A stretch of 64,000 nt of DNA from Armatimonadota bacterium (lineage in GTDB: Bacteria > Sysuimicrobiota > Sysuimicrobiia > Sysuimicrobiales > Sysuimicrobiaceae): the NCBI GenBank assembly GCA_025059775.1, contig JANXCW010000005.1, positions 62,001 to 126,000 of the forward strand. Reading direction: 5' to 3'. The first letter of the stretch is position 1, and every line of letters begins with the position of its first letter. Under the pieces are notes generated by a model that was given only the letters and a program-made list of their open reading frames with translations, had not been told where the DNA came from and did no database searches. The translations under genes were made by a program, and so were the position numbers. Below, piece after piece: positions 1 to 7,349 of this stretch.

Positions 1-2
1 GG

Positions 3-56
3 GCGAAGGAGCTGCTGGCGCAGGCGGGTATCCCGGTGGGTTCGACACGCGTCTGA
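3..56 (+). CDS. C-terminal tail of a protein entering from the left edge
   Basis: An open frame runs from the window edge to a TGA at 54-56 and gives 17 residues ending in AGIPVGSTRV. The residue pattern (AKELLAQAGIPV) looks like a helix followed by a short strand of a globular enzyme. The fragment is too short to assign a family. It is included because no other gene explains the left edge and the codon use matches the rest of the window. Positions 57-250 after it hold no gene that I can support. Confidence 0.35.
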   Translation, partial: AKELLAQAGIPVGSTRV

Positions 57-250
57 TACCCGACCCGGGGCCTCCGCATGAGATGGGCGTTGCGATTCAA
101 CCCTGGCATGGCCGGAGGTACGGGACACGGGCCACCTCACCAAAGCGGCCTGGCCGTGCTGGGAACCTGCAAACGCCTGGAAGGCACGGCGGTAGGCTGG
201 CCTCATCAAAGGGGAACCGGGTTTGCATGGTGCTGTCGTTACCCTCTGGC

Positions 251-1342
251 CTATCTGCTCGGGTCAATGCTTACGTGCACCGCCTGCTCTCTAGGAACAT
301 CGCCTGCAAGGACGTCGATCGCCCGCCTGGCTTCCTCTAACCCGAAGGTGTGCGTGTGCAATCTCTCTAGCGGGAATCGACGTGACTCGATGATCTTAAT
401 GGCCTCTATGTACGCGCGGGCATCCACCCCGTAAGCGCCGATCACGGTCGCCCCTTTCCCGATGATCGCGTCTGTGACGATAGAGAGGGGCTTGCGTCCT
501 TTCAGTCCGGCCAGTACCACACGTCCCCCATGGCGCACACACTCGATGGCGTCCTGCACGGGCTGGTGCGCCATAGGGGTCACGTCCAGGACGACGTCCG
601 CGCCCATACCGTTCGTGATCTCGCGCACACGCTCGACGGTATCCTCTGTCTCCACATTGATCACGTAATCAGCGCCCAGCTCCTTTGCGAGTTCCAGCTT
701 ATGGGCGTCCCGCGCCAGCCCCGTCACGATGATGGTGCCGGCACCAGCCATCTTCGCCGCGATGACGGACATCAACCCTCTCTGTCCCGGACCCAGGATC
801 AATACCGTATCGCCCGCCGTGACGCCACCTAAGTGGAGCACCCAGCGTACTCCCGCGCCCAATGGGTTGAACATGACCGCAACGTCCGCGGGCAGGGTCC
901 GATCAACTTTGTGGAGGATTGCGTTTGGGTGCAGGTACAGGTACTCCGCGTACCCTCCCCACAGCGGCGGCTCCCGTGTGATCGGGGTGTTGCCTCCGTA
1001 GCTGCCCGGCCGGTTCCGGCAGAACATATAGCGTCCCGTGAGGCACAGCTCGCAGAAACGGCAGGGGACGATGATCTCCACCGCGACCCGGTCACCGACC
1101 TGCACCCCCCAGCGCTGGGCCGCGCGCTCGCCCACCTCCTCGACGATACCGAGCACCTCATGCCCGGGGATGCAGGGGGGGCGTTGGTGTTCCCCACGGA
1201 TCATCTCCACGTCGCTGCCGCAGATGCCACAGCGCTCGATTCGCAGAAGCCCCTCGTCCGGCCCGATCTTCGGACGGGGAAATCTGCGGATCTCAAGCGC
1301 CCCAGGGCTTACCAGTACCGCCGCGCGCACGAGATCTGCCAT
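251..1342 (-). CDS. Zinc-dependent alcohol/polyol dehydrogenase, MDR family
   Basis: This is a 363-residue medium-chain dehydrogenase that would oxidise an alcohol to a ketone or aldehyde with NAD(P) in the cytoplasm. The catalytic zinc ligands are visible as Cys38 (CGICGSD) and His61-Glu62 (PGHE). The structural zinc site is Cys94, Cys97, Cys100 and Cys108. A glycine-rich Rossmann motif (LGPGQRG) follows near residue 183. Length is normal for the family. A GGGAGG ribosome site precedes the ATG. The nearest family members are threonine, sorbitol and theronine-like dehydrogenases, so the substrate cannot be told. The 6-hydroxycyclohexenoyl-CoA dehydrogenase of Thauera-type benzoate degradation is also an MDR protein, but this gene is 15 kb from the aromatic cluster, so a link is only a possibility. 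Confidence 0.85.
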   Translation of the reverse strand: MADLVRAAVLVSPGALEIRRFPRPKIGPDEGLLRIERCGICGSDVEMIRGEHQRPPCIPGHEVLGIVEEVGERAAQRWGVQVGDRVAVEIIVPCRFCELCLTGRYMFCRNRPGSYGGNTPITREPPLWGGYAEYLYLHPNAILHKVDRTLPADVAVMFNPLGAGVRWVLHLGGVTAGDTVLILGPGQRGLMSVIAAKMAGAGTIIVTGLARDAHKLELAKELGADYVINVETEDTVERVREITNGMGADVVLDVTPMAHQPVQDAIECVRHGGRVVLAGLKGRKPLSIVTDAIIGKGATVIGAYGVDARAYIEAIKIIESRRFPLERLHTHTFGLEEARRAIDVLAGDVPREQAVHVSIDPSR

Positions 1343-1480
1343 CTAACCTCCCTCCCGAGCTGGCCTCATGACAGGTCAACGGGTTCGCCTCGGTCCATCT
1401 CCCTCGCCTTCCAACCCGGTTCTCCGATTCCGTGCCCTTGCCCTTTTTCAGCCCTCTAAAGCGCCTCCGTCCGTAATCCC

Positions 1481-1509
1481 ATACTAACGCTTCCACCAGA
1501 TTCGTGTAA
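1481..1509 (-). promoter_or_regulatory. Putative sigma70-type promoter of the alcohol dehydrogenase
   Basis: On the minus strand, TTACAC (1509-1504) lies 17 nt from TAGTAT (1486-1481). This would start a transcript about 130 nt before the dehydrogenase ATG. The rest of the gap 1343-1650 holds no gene; it is GC-rich and shows no clear structured RNA. Confidence 0.45.
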
Positions 1510-1650
1510 CCTCCAGCCAGAGCGGGCAGCCGGTCCGGGCGATCGGATCGAGACCCCTTCTAGCGGGCGGCCACGTCTCTGTGCAGGCCGCTGCGAAGAG
1601 CCGGTCAGGGAGTTTTGGCAACCGCTGGGAGCCTTGTGCAATGGAGGCGT

Positions 1651-1727
1651 TGGTGGGCCGTGGTGGACTCGAACCACCGACCTCAGTCTTATCAGGACTG
1701 CGCTCTGACCACCTGAGCTAACGGCCC
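1651..1727 (-). tRNA. tRNA-Ile (anticodon GAT)
   Basis: The minus strand folds into a full cloverleaf. The acceptor stem is GGGCCGT/ACGGCCC, the anticodon stem CAGTC/GACTG encloses the loop CTGATAA with anticodon GAT, and the T arm carries GGTTCGAGTCC. Discriminator A and an encoded CCA end at 1651. It lies 13 nt after the sensor kinase stop on the same strand, so it could be processed from that transcript. It is not next to any rRNA gene in this window. Confidence 0.97.
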
Positions 1728-1740
1728 CCGCACTCCGATT

Positions 1741-3552
1741 CTAGGAAGGGGTATCCGGGGTGTCAACGCATTCGCGGTTAGGGAGGTGAGGGCGCCCCTC
1801 CGGGGCGTCCTCCGGCACCAGGGGCAACGAGAAGCAAAAGGCACTCCCCTGTTCGGGCTGGCTGGTGGCCCAGATGCGGCCGCCCTGCATTTCCACCAGG
1901 TGCTTGGCGATGGCAAGCCCGAGCCCCGACCCTCCTTCCCGCCGGGTGCGGGAGCGCTCCGCCCGGTAAAACCGCTCGAAGATGTGCGGGAGGTCGTCTG
2001 GGGGAATGCCCCGGCCCGTGTCCTGCACGGTGACCACTCCCTCCGCGCCCTCCCGCCGGGCCTGCACGCGGATCTCGCCCCCCTCGGGGGTGAACTTCAG
2101 CGCGTTGTCCACCAGGTTCGTGAGGATCTGCTCCACCCGGTCGGGGTCTGCCAGCACCATGAGCGGACCCTCCCCCGTATAGCACATCTGGATCCCCGCC
2201 TCCTCTGCCCGGGGCAGGGTCCGCTCCACGACTCCCCGGCAGACCCTGTCCAGGTCCACGGGCCGCAGCTCGAACGTGACGCCTTTGGTCTCGAGCCGAG
2301 AGAGCTCCAGCAGGTCGTCCACCAGCTTCATGAGTCGGTTCGCCTCAAGCTCGATGATCTCCAGGAACTTCCGGGCGTGCCTCGCATCGTGCAGGGCCCC
2401 GGCCAGCAGGGTCTCCGCAAATCCCTTGATGCTGGTGAGGGGGGTGCGGAGCTCGTGACTCACGTTGGCGATGAGCTCCCGGCGCATCCGCTCCGTGCGC
2501 CGCAGCTCCGTGACGTCCCGCACCACCGCCACCGCTCCCTCAAACTGCCCCGCCCCGCCCCGGATGGGGCTCGTGCTGACCTCTGCCACCCGGCTCCCCT
2601 GTCCGGGGAGGACCAGCTCCTCGCTGAGCACCCTCCCGACCGCGGCCTCCCTGAGCATGACCGCGAGGGGAGAGCCGCCTAGGACCTCCTCCACGGGCCG
2701 GCCCAGGGCCTCCGGACGCAGTCCCAGTAGCTCCTCCGCGGCGCGGTTGTAGAGCTGGATCTCCCCCCGGGGGCCGATGGCCACCACCGCATCCCGGATG
2801 GCTGCCAAGACCGCCTCCAGGCGGTTACGCTCCGCGCGGATGTCCTCGATGGTTTGCCGGAGCCGCTGTCCCAGCCGGTTGAAGGCCAGCCCCAGTCGCC
2901 CCACCTCATCCCGGTCCGTGGCGGGCACGGTGCGGGTGTACTCCCCCCGGCTTAGGGCTTCCGCGGCCCGCTCCAGCTCCTTGAGGGGCCGAGCGATGCT
3001 CCGGGCGATCCGGAACCCAAAGAAACCGCTCACGAACAGGGCCAGCGCGCCCGCGGTGGCAAAAGCCCACCAAATGGGCAGGAGTTGCCGGTCCACCCAC
3101 CGCCGCGGCGCGGAGACATGCACCACCCCCAGCACCCGGTCCTGCTCCACCACGGGATAGGCGGCGAAGAGGCGGACCTCCCCGGCGGAGGGATCCCACC
3201 GCTGGCCCGAGGTGGGCTCCCTCCGCCGCAGGGCGTCCAGGACCTCCCGGGGCGGAGGGGGTTGGGAAGGACCGAGGTGCGGCTTTCGACCGGAGGGATC
3301 CCGGACTCCGATATACACTCCCCGCCGCCAGGTGAACTGCTGGGCCCGCTCCTCCACCACCCGAAAGTCCGCGCCTGCCCGGAGCTGTGGGCGGATGCCT
3401 TCCGCCACAAGCCGGGCCTGCACCTGGAGGGCGTAGGTGTAGCTGTCCGTGTACCGGCGCTCCACCGCCCGGACCACGTAGGCCCCCGCGCTCAGGAGCG
3501 CCACCACCACCACCACGAGGTAGCTGAGCAGCAGACGGCCGCGCAGGCTCAT
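1741..3552 (-). CDS. Membrane sensor histidine kinase, PhoR/WalK type
   Basis: This 603-residue sensor kinase autophosphorylates and would pass phosphate to the response regulator encoded just upstream. Transmembrane segments are visible at about 8-28 and 158-181, and they enclose an extracytoplasmic domain of about 130 residues. A HAMP linker (about 182-235) and a PAS domain (about 245-350) follow. The dimerisation domain carries the phosphoacceptor His366 in VSHELRTPLTSIKGF. The ATPase domain has the N box (NLVDNALKF), G1 (DTGRGIP) and G2 (GSGLGLAIAKHLVE). The ATG overlaps the stop of the regulator by 4 nt, so translation is coupled. The domain order matches PhoR, WalK and related kinases. 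The signal, which could be phosphate or the cell envelope, cannot be read from the sequence. Confidence 0.93.
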   Translation of the reverse strand: MSLRGRLLLSYLVVVVVALLSAGAYVVRAVERRYTDSYTYALQVQARLVAEGIRPQLRAGADFRVVEERAQQFTWRRGVYIGVRDPSGRKPHLGPSQPPPPREVLDALRRREPTSGQRWDPSAGEVRLFAAYPVVEQDRVLGVVHVSAPRRWVDRQLLPIWWAFATAGALALFVSGFFGFRIARSIARPLKELERAAEALSRGEYTRTVPATDRDEVGRLGLAFNRLGQRLRQTIEDIRAERNRLEAVLAAIRDAVVAIGPRGEIQLYNRAAEELLGLRPEALGRPVEEVLGGSPLAVMLREAAVGRVLSEELVLPGQGSRVAEVSTSPIRGGAGQFEGAVAVVRDVTELRRTERMRRELIANVSHELRTPLTSIKGFAETLLAGALHDARHARKFLEIIELEANRLMKLVDDLLELSRLETKGVTFELRPVDLDRVCRGVVERTLPRAEEAGIQMCYTGEGPLMVLADPDRVEQILTNLVDNALKFTPEGGEIRVQARREGAEGVVTVQDTGRGIPPDDLPHIFERFYRAERSRTRREGGSGLGLAIAKHLVEMQGGRIWATSQPEQGSAFCFSLPLVPEDAPEGRPHLPNRECVDTPDTPS

Positions 3553-4277
3553 CGGGTGCCCTTTCGGGCCCGGCGCACTCCCCCCTCCGGCGGCCGGAAC
3601 TTGTACCCTACTCCCCGCACGGTGACGATATAGGTGGGGGAGGCGGGATCGTCCTCGATTTTATCCCGCAGGCGGCTGATGTGCATGTCCACGGTTCGGC
3701 TGCTCCCGAAGTAGTCGTAGCCCCAGATGTGCTCCAGGAGCGCATCTCGGCTGAACACCCGGTTCGGGTGGGCCATCATGAGGCGCAGCAGCTCGAACTC
3801 CTTCGTGGTAAGCTCCACGGGCCGTCCCCGGAGGGTGACCTCCCGGGTGTTGGGATCCAGTACCAAGTCCCCGGCCACGAGGGGTGGGGAGAGCTTCGGA
3901 AGCGCGGGATCCGGCCGCGTGCGCCGGAGGATGGCCCGTACCCGGGCCACCAGTTCCCGGGGGCTAAAGGGCTTGGTGACGTAGTCGTCTGCTCCGGACT
4001 CCAGTCCCACCACCCGATCCATCTCCGCGTCCTTTGCGGTGAGGACCAGGATGGGTACCGTGCTCTCCCGTCGCAGGATGCGGCAGACCTCCAGCCCATC
4101 CACGTAGGGGAGCATGAGATCCAGGATGAGAAGGTCCGGAGGATCCGCGCGGGCGAGCTGGAGGGCCTCCTGGCCATCGTAGGCCGCCTGAACCTCGAAC
4201 CCCTCCTGCTCGAGGTTGTACCGGACGAGCTCCACGATGTGGGGCTCGTCGTCCACCACCAGGATCCTGGAGGCCAT
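3549..4277 (-). CDS. Response regulator, OmpR/PhoB family
   Basis: This is a 242-residue two-domain DNA-binding regulator. The receiver domain has the acidic pair in VVDDE, the phosphoacceptor Asp53 in LILDLMLP, a Thr80 switch residue and Lys102 in TKPF. The C-terminal winged helix has the typical ELTTKEFELL and RTVDMHISRLRDKIE segments and ends with VRGVGYKF. It is the first gene of a two-gene operon with the sensor kinase (4-nt ATGA overlap). An array of 11-bp direct repeats 14 to 41 nt before its start codon is what a PhoB/OmpR-type protein would bind, so autoregulation is likely. PhoP, PhoB and WalR are the closest named types, and which one applies is undecided. Confidence 0.93.
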   Translation of the reverse strand: MASRILVVDDEPHIVELVRYNLEQEGFEVQAAYDGQEALQLARADPPDLLILDLMLPYVDGLEVCRILRRESTVPILVLTAKDAEMDRVVGLESGADDYVTKPFSPRELVARVRAILRRTRPDPALPKLSPPLVAGDLVLDPNTREVTLRGRPVELTTKEFELLRLMMAHPNRVFSRDALLEHIWGYDYFGSSRTVDMHISRLRDKIEDDPASPTYIVTVRGVGYKFRPPEGGVRRARKGTR

Positions 4278-4290
4278 CCCGTCTCACGAA

Positions 4291-4318
4291 GGCACGGGTT
4301 CGTCACGCCCGTGTCACG
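4291..4318. promoter_or_regulatory. 11-bp direct-repeat array, likely OmpR/PhoB-family operator
   Basis: GGCACG (4291), GTCACG (4302) and GTCACG (4313) recur with an exact 11-nt period directly upstream of the response regulator start. Tandem repeats with an 11-bp period are typical of PhoB/OmpR-class sites. Autoregulation is an inference from position and spacing. Confidence 0.5.
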
Positions 4319-4323
4319 CGGTC

Positions 4324-4338
4324 CTATGCCCAGCATAG
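4324..4338. repeat. Inverted repeat CTATGC-CCA-GCATAG between divergent genes
   Basis: Perfect 6-bp arms flank a 3-nt spacer, 6 bp beyond the direct-repeat array and about 90 nt before the plus-strand lipoprotein gene. It may be an operator for either divergent promoter, or may overlap a promoter element. Confidence 0.35.
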
Positions 4339-4430
4339 CACGGTGGGGAAGCGACCACGGGCCGGACGGGTGGGCGGCTCGGGGAGGACGTAGTAGGCTT
4401 GTAGGGGACCCTTCTGCTGGAGGAGGTGGT

Positions 4431-4751
4431 ATGGGACTCAAGGCGATCGTGGGAGTCGTGGTGGCGGCGACGGTCTTCGCCCAGGTTCTCCCCTCCTGCG
4501 AGGAGCAGGGGAAGGTGGTGCTGGGGTGGGTAGACGAGAAGTACGAGGAGCCTCCCCACTACGTCATCGTGGTGGACCGCAAGCCCTACTCGGTTCCGTA
4601 CTCCTTCTTCGTCACCGTACAGGTGGGGGACAAGGTGCGCTACGACCCCCAGCGGCGTGCTTGGCAGATCGTCCGGCGGGCAGGGGAGCCCTCGGAGATC
4701 GTGCCCATCACCCTCCTCTCCCCTTCCCCTTCCCCCACGCCCACCCGCTAG
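4431..4751 (+). CDS. Small putative lipoprotein or secreted protein of unknown function
   Basis: This 106-residue product starts at an ATG preceded by a strong GGAGGAGG site. The N-terminus (MGLKAIVGVVVAATVFAQ) is a hydrophobic signal sequence. It is followed by LPSC with Cys23, which resembles a lipobox although proline at -2 is unusual. The mature part has alternating charged and aromatic residues and two tyrosine-rich strands (HYVIVVDRKPYSVPYSFFVTV), followed by a C-terminal Ser-Pro-Thr tail. No family was recognised. The stop is 9 nt before moeA, so it probably shares a transcript with the Moco genes. Whether its function is related to them is unknown. Confidence 0.6.
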   Translation: MGLKAIVGVVVAATVFAQVLPSCEEQGKVVLGWVDEKYEEPPHYVIVVDRKPYSVPYSFFVTVQVGDKVRYDPQRRAWQIVRRAGEPSEIVPITLLSPSPSPTPTR

Positions 4752-4760
4752 GGAGGAGAG

Positions 4761-5996
4761 ATGCGGACGTTCACGCAGCTCGTCACGGTCGAGGAGGCCC
4801 TGGAACGGTTCCTAGAGACCCTGCGTCCTCAACCGCGGGGGAGGGAAGTGGTGCCCCTGGAGCAGTCCCTGGACCGAGTGGTGGCCACAGATCTCGCGGC
4901 GACCCAGGACCTCCCGCCCTTCGACCGGTCCACGGTGGACGGATTCGCGGTCCGGGCCGGGGACGTGGAGGAGGCTACAGAGGATCATCCCGCCCACCTG
5001 CGGGTGGTGGGGGAGGTCCGCATGGGCGAGGTGGTGACTTTCGAGATCGGGCCGCGGGAGGCCGCCCGGATCCCCACGGGCGGGATGTTGCCGGGAGGGG
5101 CGGACGCGGTGGTGATGCAGGAGCACTGCCGGCTAGCGGCCGATCAGGTAGAGGTCCTGCGCCCCGTGGCGAGTGGGGAGAATGTGATCCGGCAGGGCCA
5201 GGACGTCCGGCGGGGAGAGGTGGTGGTCCCCGCGGGCACCCGGCTCCGGCCCCAGGAGCTCGCGCTTCTCGCGGGTCTGGGGATCGTGGAGGTGCCCGTG
5301 TGGCTTGCGCCTCGGGTGGCGATCTTCAGCACAGGGGATGAGGTGGTGCCCCCGGATCACCTCCCGCGTCCGGGGCAGGTGCGGGATATGAACACCTACG
5401 CTTTGACCGGGCTGGTGGCCCGGCTGGGCGGTGTCCCGCTTCCGGGAAGGATCCTTCCCGATGAGGAGGAGGCGATCGGGGCAGCCCTCCAGGATGCCCT
5501 GCGTACGAGCGAGGTGGTGCTCGTCTCCGGGGGGAGCTCCGTGGGTGCCCGCGACGTCCTGGCTTCCGTGATCCCGCGGCTGGGAGCGCCCGGAATCCTG
5601 GTACACGGGGTGGCCATCAAGCCTGGAAAACCCACCCTCTTGGCGGTATGCCGGGGACGGGCGGTAGTGGGACTGCCGGGCCATCCGGTTTCCGCTCAGG
5701 TGGCCTTCCAGGTGTTCGTGCGTCCTGCGCTGGAAGCCATGCTGGGGCTGCGTCCGGATCTCCGGGGCCCGCGGGAGGTGCCCGCGCGCCTGCACGAGGC
5801 CCTCCGGGCGCCCCGGGAGCGGGATGAGTTCGTGCGGGTGGCCGTGCGGTGGGAGAACGGGGAGCTCGTCGCGGAACCCATCCGGGGGCTTTCTGGGATG
5901 ATCACCACCCTGACCCGGGCGGATGGATACGTGCGGGTGCCGCGCGGGGCCACGCTCCCCCAGGGGAGCGTGGTGCGGGTGCGACTCTTGGATTAG
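4761..5996 (+). CDS. moeA: Molybdopterin molybdotransferase MoeA
   Basis: MoeA (411 residues) inserts molybdate into adenylylated molybdopterin, the last step of molybdenum cofactor assembly. The N-terminal region has the signature FDRSTVDGFAVRAGD. The MoaB/Mog-like central domain carries IFSTGDEVV, VLVSGGSSVGARD and the GKPTLLA / VVGLPGHPVS segments. The C-terminal beta-barrel ends with VPRGATLPQGSVVRVRLL. Length is typical. It is followed 9 nt later by moaC. Its product would serve the xanthine-oxidase-type 4-hydroxybenzoyl-CoA reductase encoded at 26.5-30.5 kb, which needs this cofactor. Confidence 0.96.
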   Translation: MRTFTQLVTVEEALERFLETLRPQPRGREVVPLEQSLDRVVATDLAATQDLPPFDRSTVDGFAVRAGDVEEATEDHPAHLRVVGEVRMGEVVTFEIGPREAARIPTGGMLPGGADAVVMQEHCRLAADQVEVLRPVASGENVIRQGQDVRRGEVVVPAGTRLRPQELALLAGLGIVEVPVWLAPRVAIFSTGDEVVPPDHLPRPGQVRDMNTYALTGLVARLGGVPLPGRILPDEEEAIGAALQDALRTSEVVLVSGGSSVGARDVLASVIPRLGAPGILVHGVAIKPGKPTLLAVCRGRAVVGLPGHPVSAQVAFQVFVRPALEAMLGLRPDLRGPREVPARLHEALRAPRERDEFVRVAVRWENGELVAEPIRGLSGMITTLTRADGYVRVPRGATLPQGSVVRVRLLD

Positions 5997-6005
5997 GAGC
6001 GGGAC

Positions 6006-6500
6006 GTGGAAGAGCTGACCCACTTGGACGCCGCGGGCAGGCCCCGGATGGTGGACGTGGCGGAGAAACCCGAGACCCTGCGGGAGGCCACGGCCCGGGG
6101 GGAGATCCGCATGCGTCCGGAAACCCTGCGCCGCATCCGGGAGGGGACCGTGGCGAAGGGGGACGTGCTCGCGGTGGCGCAGCTGGCAGGGATCCAGGCG
6201 GCGAAGCGCACCTGGGAACTGATACCCCTCTGCCACGCCATCCCACTCGCGGGGGTGGAGCTCTCCTTCCAGCTGGACGAGGCACGGTCGTGCGTGGAGA
6301 TCCGGGCCACGGCCCGGGCCGTGGCCCGCACGGGGGTGGAGATGGAGGCGCTGGTGGCCGTGATGGGAGCGGCGCTTGCCATCTACGACATGTGCAAGGC
6401 CCTGGACCGGGAGATGGTCATCACGGATGTGTGGCTGGAACGCAAGACGGGCGGGCTGTCAGGGACCTTCGTGCGCGGGCTGAGGAGCGGGGAGGGGTAG
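6006..6500 (+). CDS. moaC: Cyclic pyranopterin monophosphate synthase MoaC
   Basis: MoaC (164 residues) acts with MoaA in the first step of molybdopterin synthesis, converting the cyclised GTP intermediate to cyclic pyranopterin monophosphate. The signature segments are all present: MVDVAEKPETLREA, KGDVLAVAQLAGI, LIPLCHAIPL, and VEMEALVAVMGAALAIYDM with MCKALD after it. The start is a GTG preceded by GGAGCGGG. moaA is not in the window. The gene sits between moeA and a hotdog-fold gene whose ATG is 2 nt after its stop, so the set is an operon. Confidence 0.96.
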   Translation: MEELTHLDAAGRPRMVDVAEKPETLREATARGEIRMRPETLRRIREGTVAKGDVLAVAQLAGIQAAKRTWELIPLCHAIPLAGVELSFQLDEARSCVEIRATARAVARTGVEMEALVAVMGAALAIYDMCKALDREMVITDVWLERKTGGLSGTFVRGLRSGEG

Positions 6501-6502
6501 GG

Positions 6503-6898
6503 ATGCGTGCGGATCGATGCTTCGTGTGCGGTCCCCTGAACCCCATCGGCCTGCGGCTCTCCTTTACGGAGCAGGATGGGGTGCTCACCGCGGCGTTTCG
6601 GCCCACGGACCTGCACGTGGGCTACGAGGGCATCGTGCACGGCGGCATCCTGGCCGCGGTGCTGGACGATGTCATGGCCAACCTGCTGTACCGCCGAGGG
6701 CACTACGCCCTCACCGCCCGCATGGAGCTGCGCTTCCACGCACCCGCCCATCCCGGGGACATCCTGTGCGTGCGGGGGTGGCTTGAGGAGGAGGGTCCCC
6801 GGGTGGTGGCGGCACGGGGGGAGATTCTCCGGGAAGGGGAGCGCGTGTGCTCCGCCCGAGCCCTCTTCGTACGCCCACGGGAGAGGGGCTGTGTCTGA
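6503..6898 (+). CDS. PaaI/hotdog-fold thioesterase
   Basis: This 131-residue single hotdog domain would hydrolyse an acyl- or aryl-CoA thioester. The N-terminal CFVCGPLNPIGLRL and the central segment GYEGIVHGGILAAVLDDVMAN are typical of the family, where the HGG loop and the following acidic residue form the active site. Length is normal. It begins 2 nt after moaC and overlaps smpB by 8 nt. The substrate is not evident. Rescue of CoA from dead-end aryl-CoA esters is one possibility, given the aromatic cluster elsewhere in the window. Confidence 0.8.
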   Translation: MRADRCFVCGPLNPIGLRLSFTEQDGVLTAAFRPTDLHVGYEGIVHGGILAAVLDDVMANLLYRRGHYALTARMELRFHAPAHPGDILCVRGWLEEEGPRVVAARGEILREGERVCSARALFVRPRERGCV

Positions 6899-7346
6899 AC
6901 GCACGGTAGCAACCAACCGCCGGGCCCGCCACGAGTACCACATCGAGGAGACCTACGAAGCCGGGCTCGTGCTCACCGGGAGTGAGGTGAAGGCCCTGCG
7001 GGCAGGCCGGGTCTCCCTGCAGGATGCCTATGCCCGGTTTCAGGGCGGGGAGGCGTGGCTGGTGAACATGCACATCAGTCCCTACGAGAAGGCCGGTCCC
7101 TTCGGCCACGATCCCACCCGGCCCCGCAAGCTCCTGCTGCACCGAAGCGAGCTGCGGCGCCTGGTGGGCAAGGTCCAACAGCGGGGGTACACCCTCATTC
7201 CCCTCCGGGTGTACTTCAACGAGCGGGGCTACGCGAAGGTGGAGCTGGGTCTGGCGCGAGGCAAGCGGCTCGTGGATCGCCGGGCGGAGATCGCCCGGCG
7301 GGAGGCGGAGCGGGAGATCGCCCGGGCCCTGCGGGGGCGCCGGTAA
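6891..7346 (+). CDS. smpB: SsrA-binding protein SmpB
   Basis: SmpB (151 residues) binds tmRNA and delivers it to stalled ribosomes for trans-translation. The core motifs are present: RRARHEYHIEETYEAGLVL, GSEVKALRAG, DAYARF and the basic C-terminal tail (KRLVDRRAEIARREAERE) that enters the mRNA channel. The start is the GTG at 6891, which gives the expected N-terminus and an 8-nt overlap with the thioesterase. Its RNA partner ssrA lies about 2.9 kb downstream, beyond ppc. Confidence 0.97.
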   Translation: MSERTVATNRRARHEYHIEETYEAGLVLTGSEVKALRAGRVSLQDAYARFQGGEAWLVNMHISPYEKAGPFGHDPTRPRKLLLHRSELRRLVGKVQQRGYTLIPLRVYFNERGYAKVELGLARGKRLVDRRAEIARREAEREIARALRGRR

Positions 7347-7349
7347 GCG

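Noticed and set aside
251-1342. Assignment of the zinc alcohol dehydrogenase as 6-hydroxycyclohexenoyl-CoA dehydrogenase (Had)
   Set aside because: Both are MDR proteins, but the gene is 15 kb from the aromatic cluster with its own promoter, and a BadH-like dehydrogenase is already present in the cluster.
3681-4430. Upstream extension of the small lipoprotein frame across the response regulator
   Set aside because: The extension is antisense to the response regulator. The ATG at 4431 has a strong ribosome site and a signal sequence.
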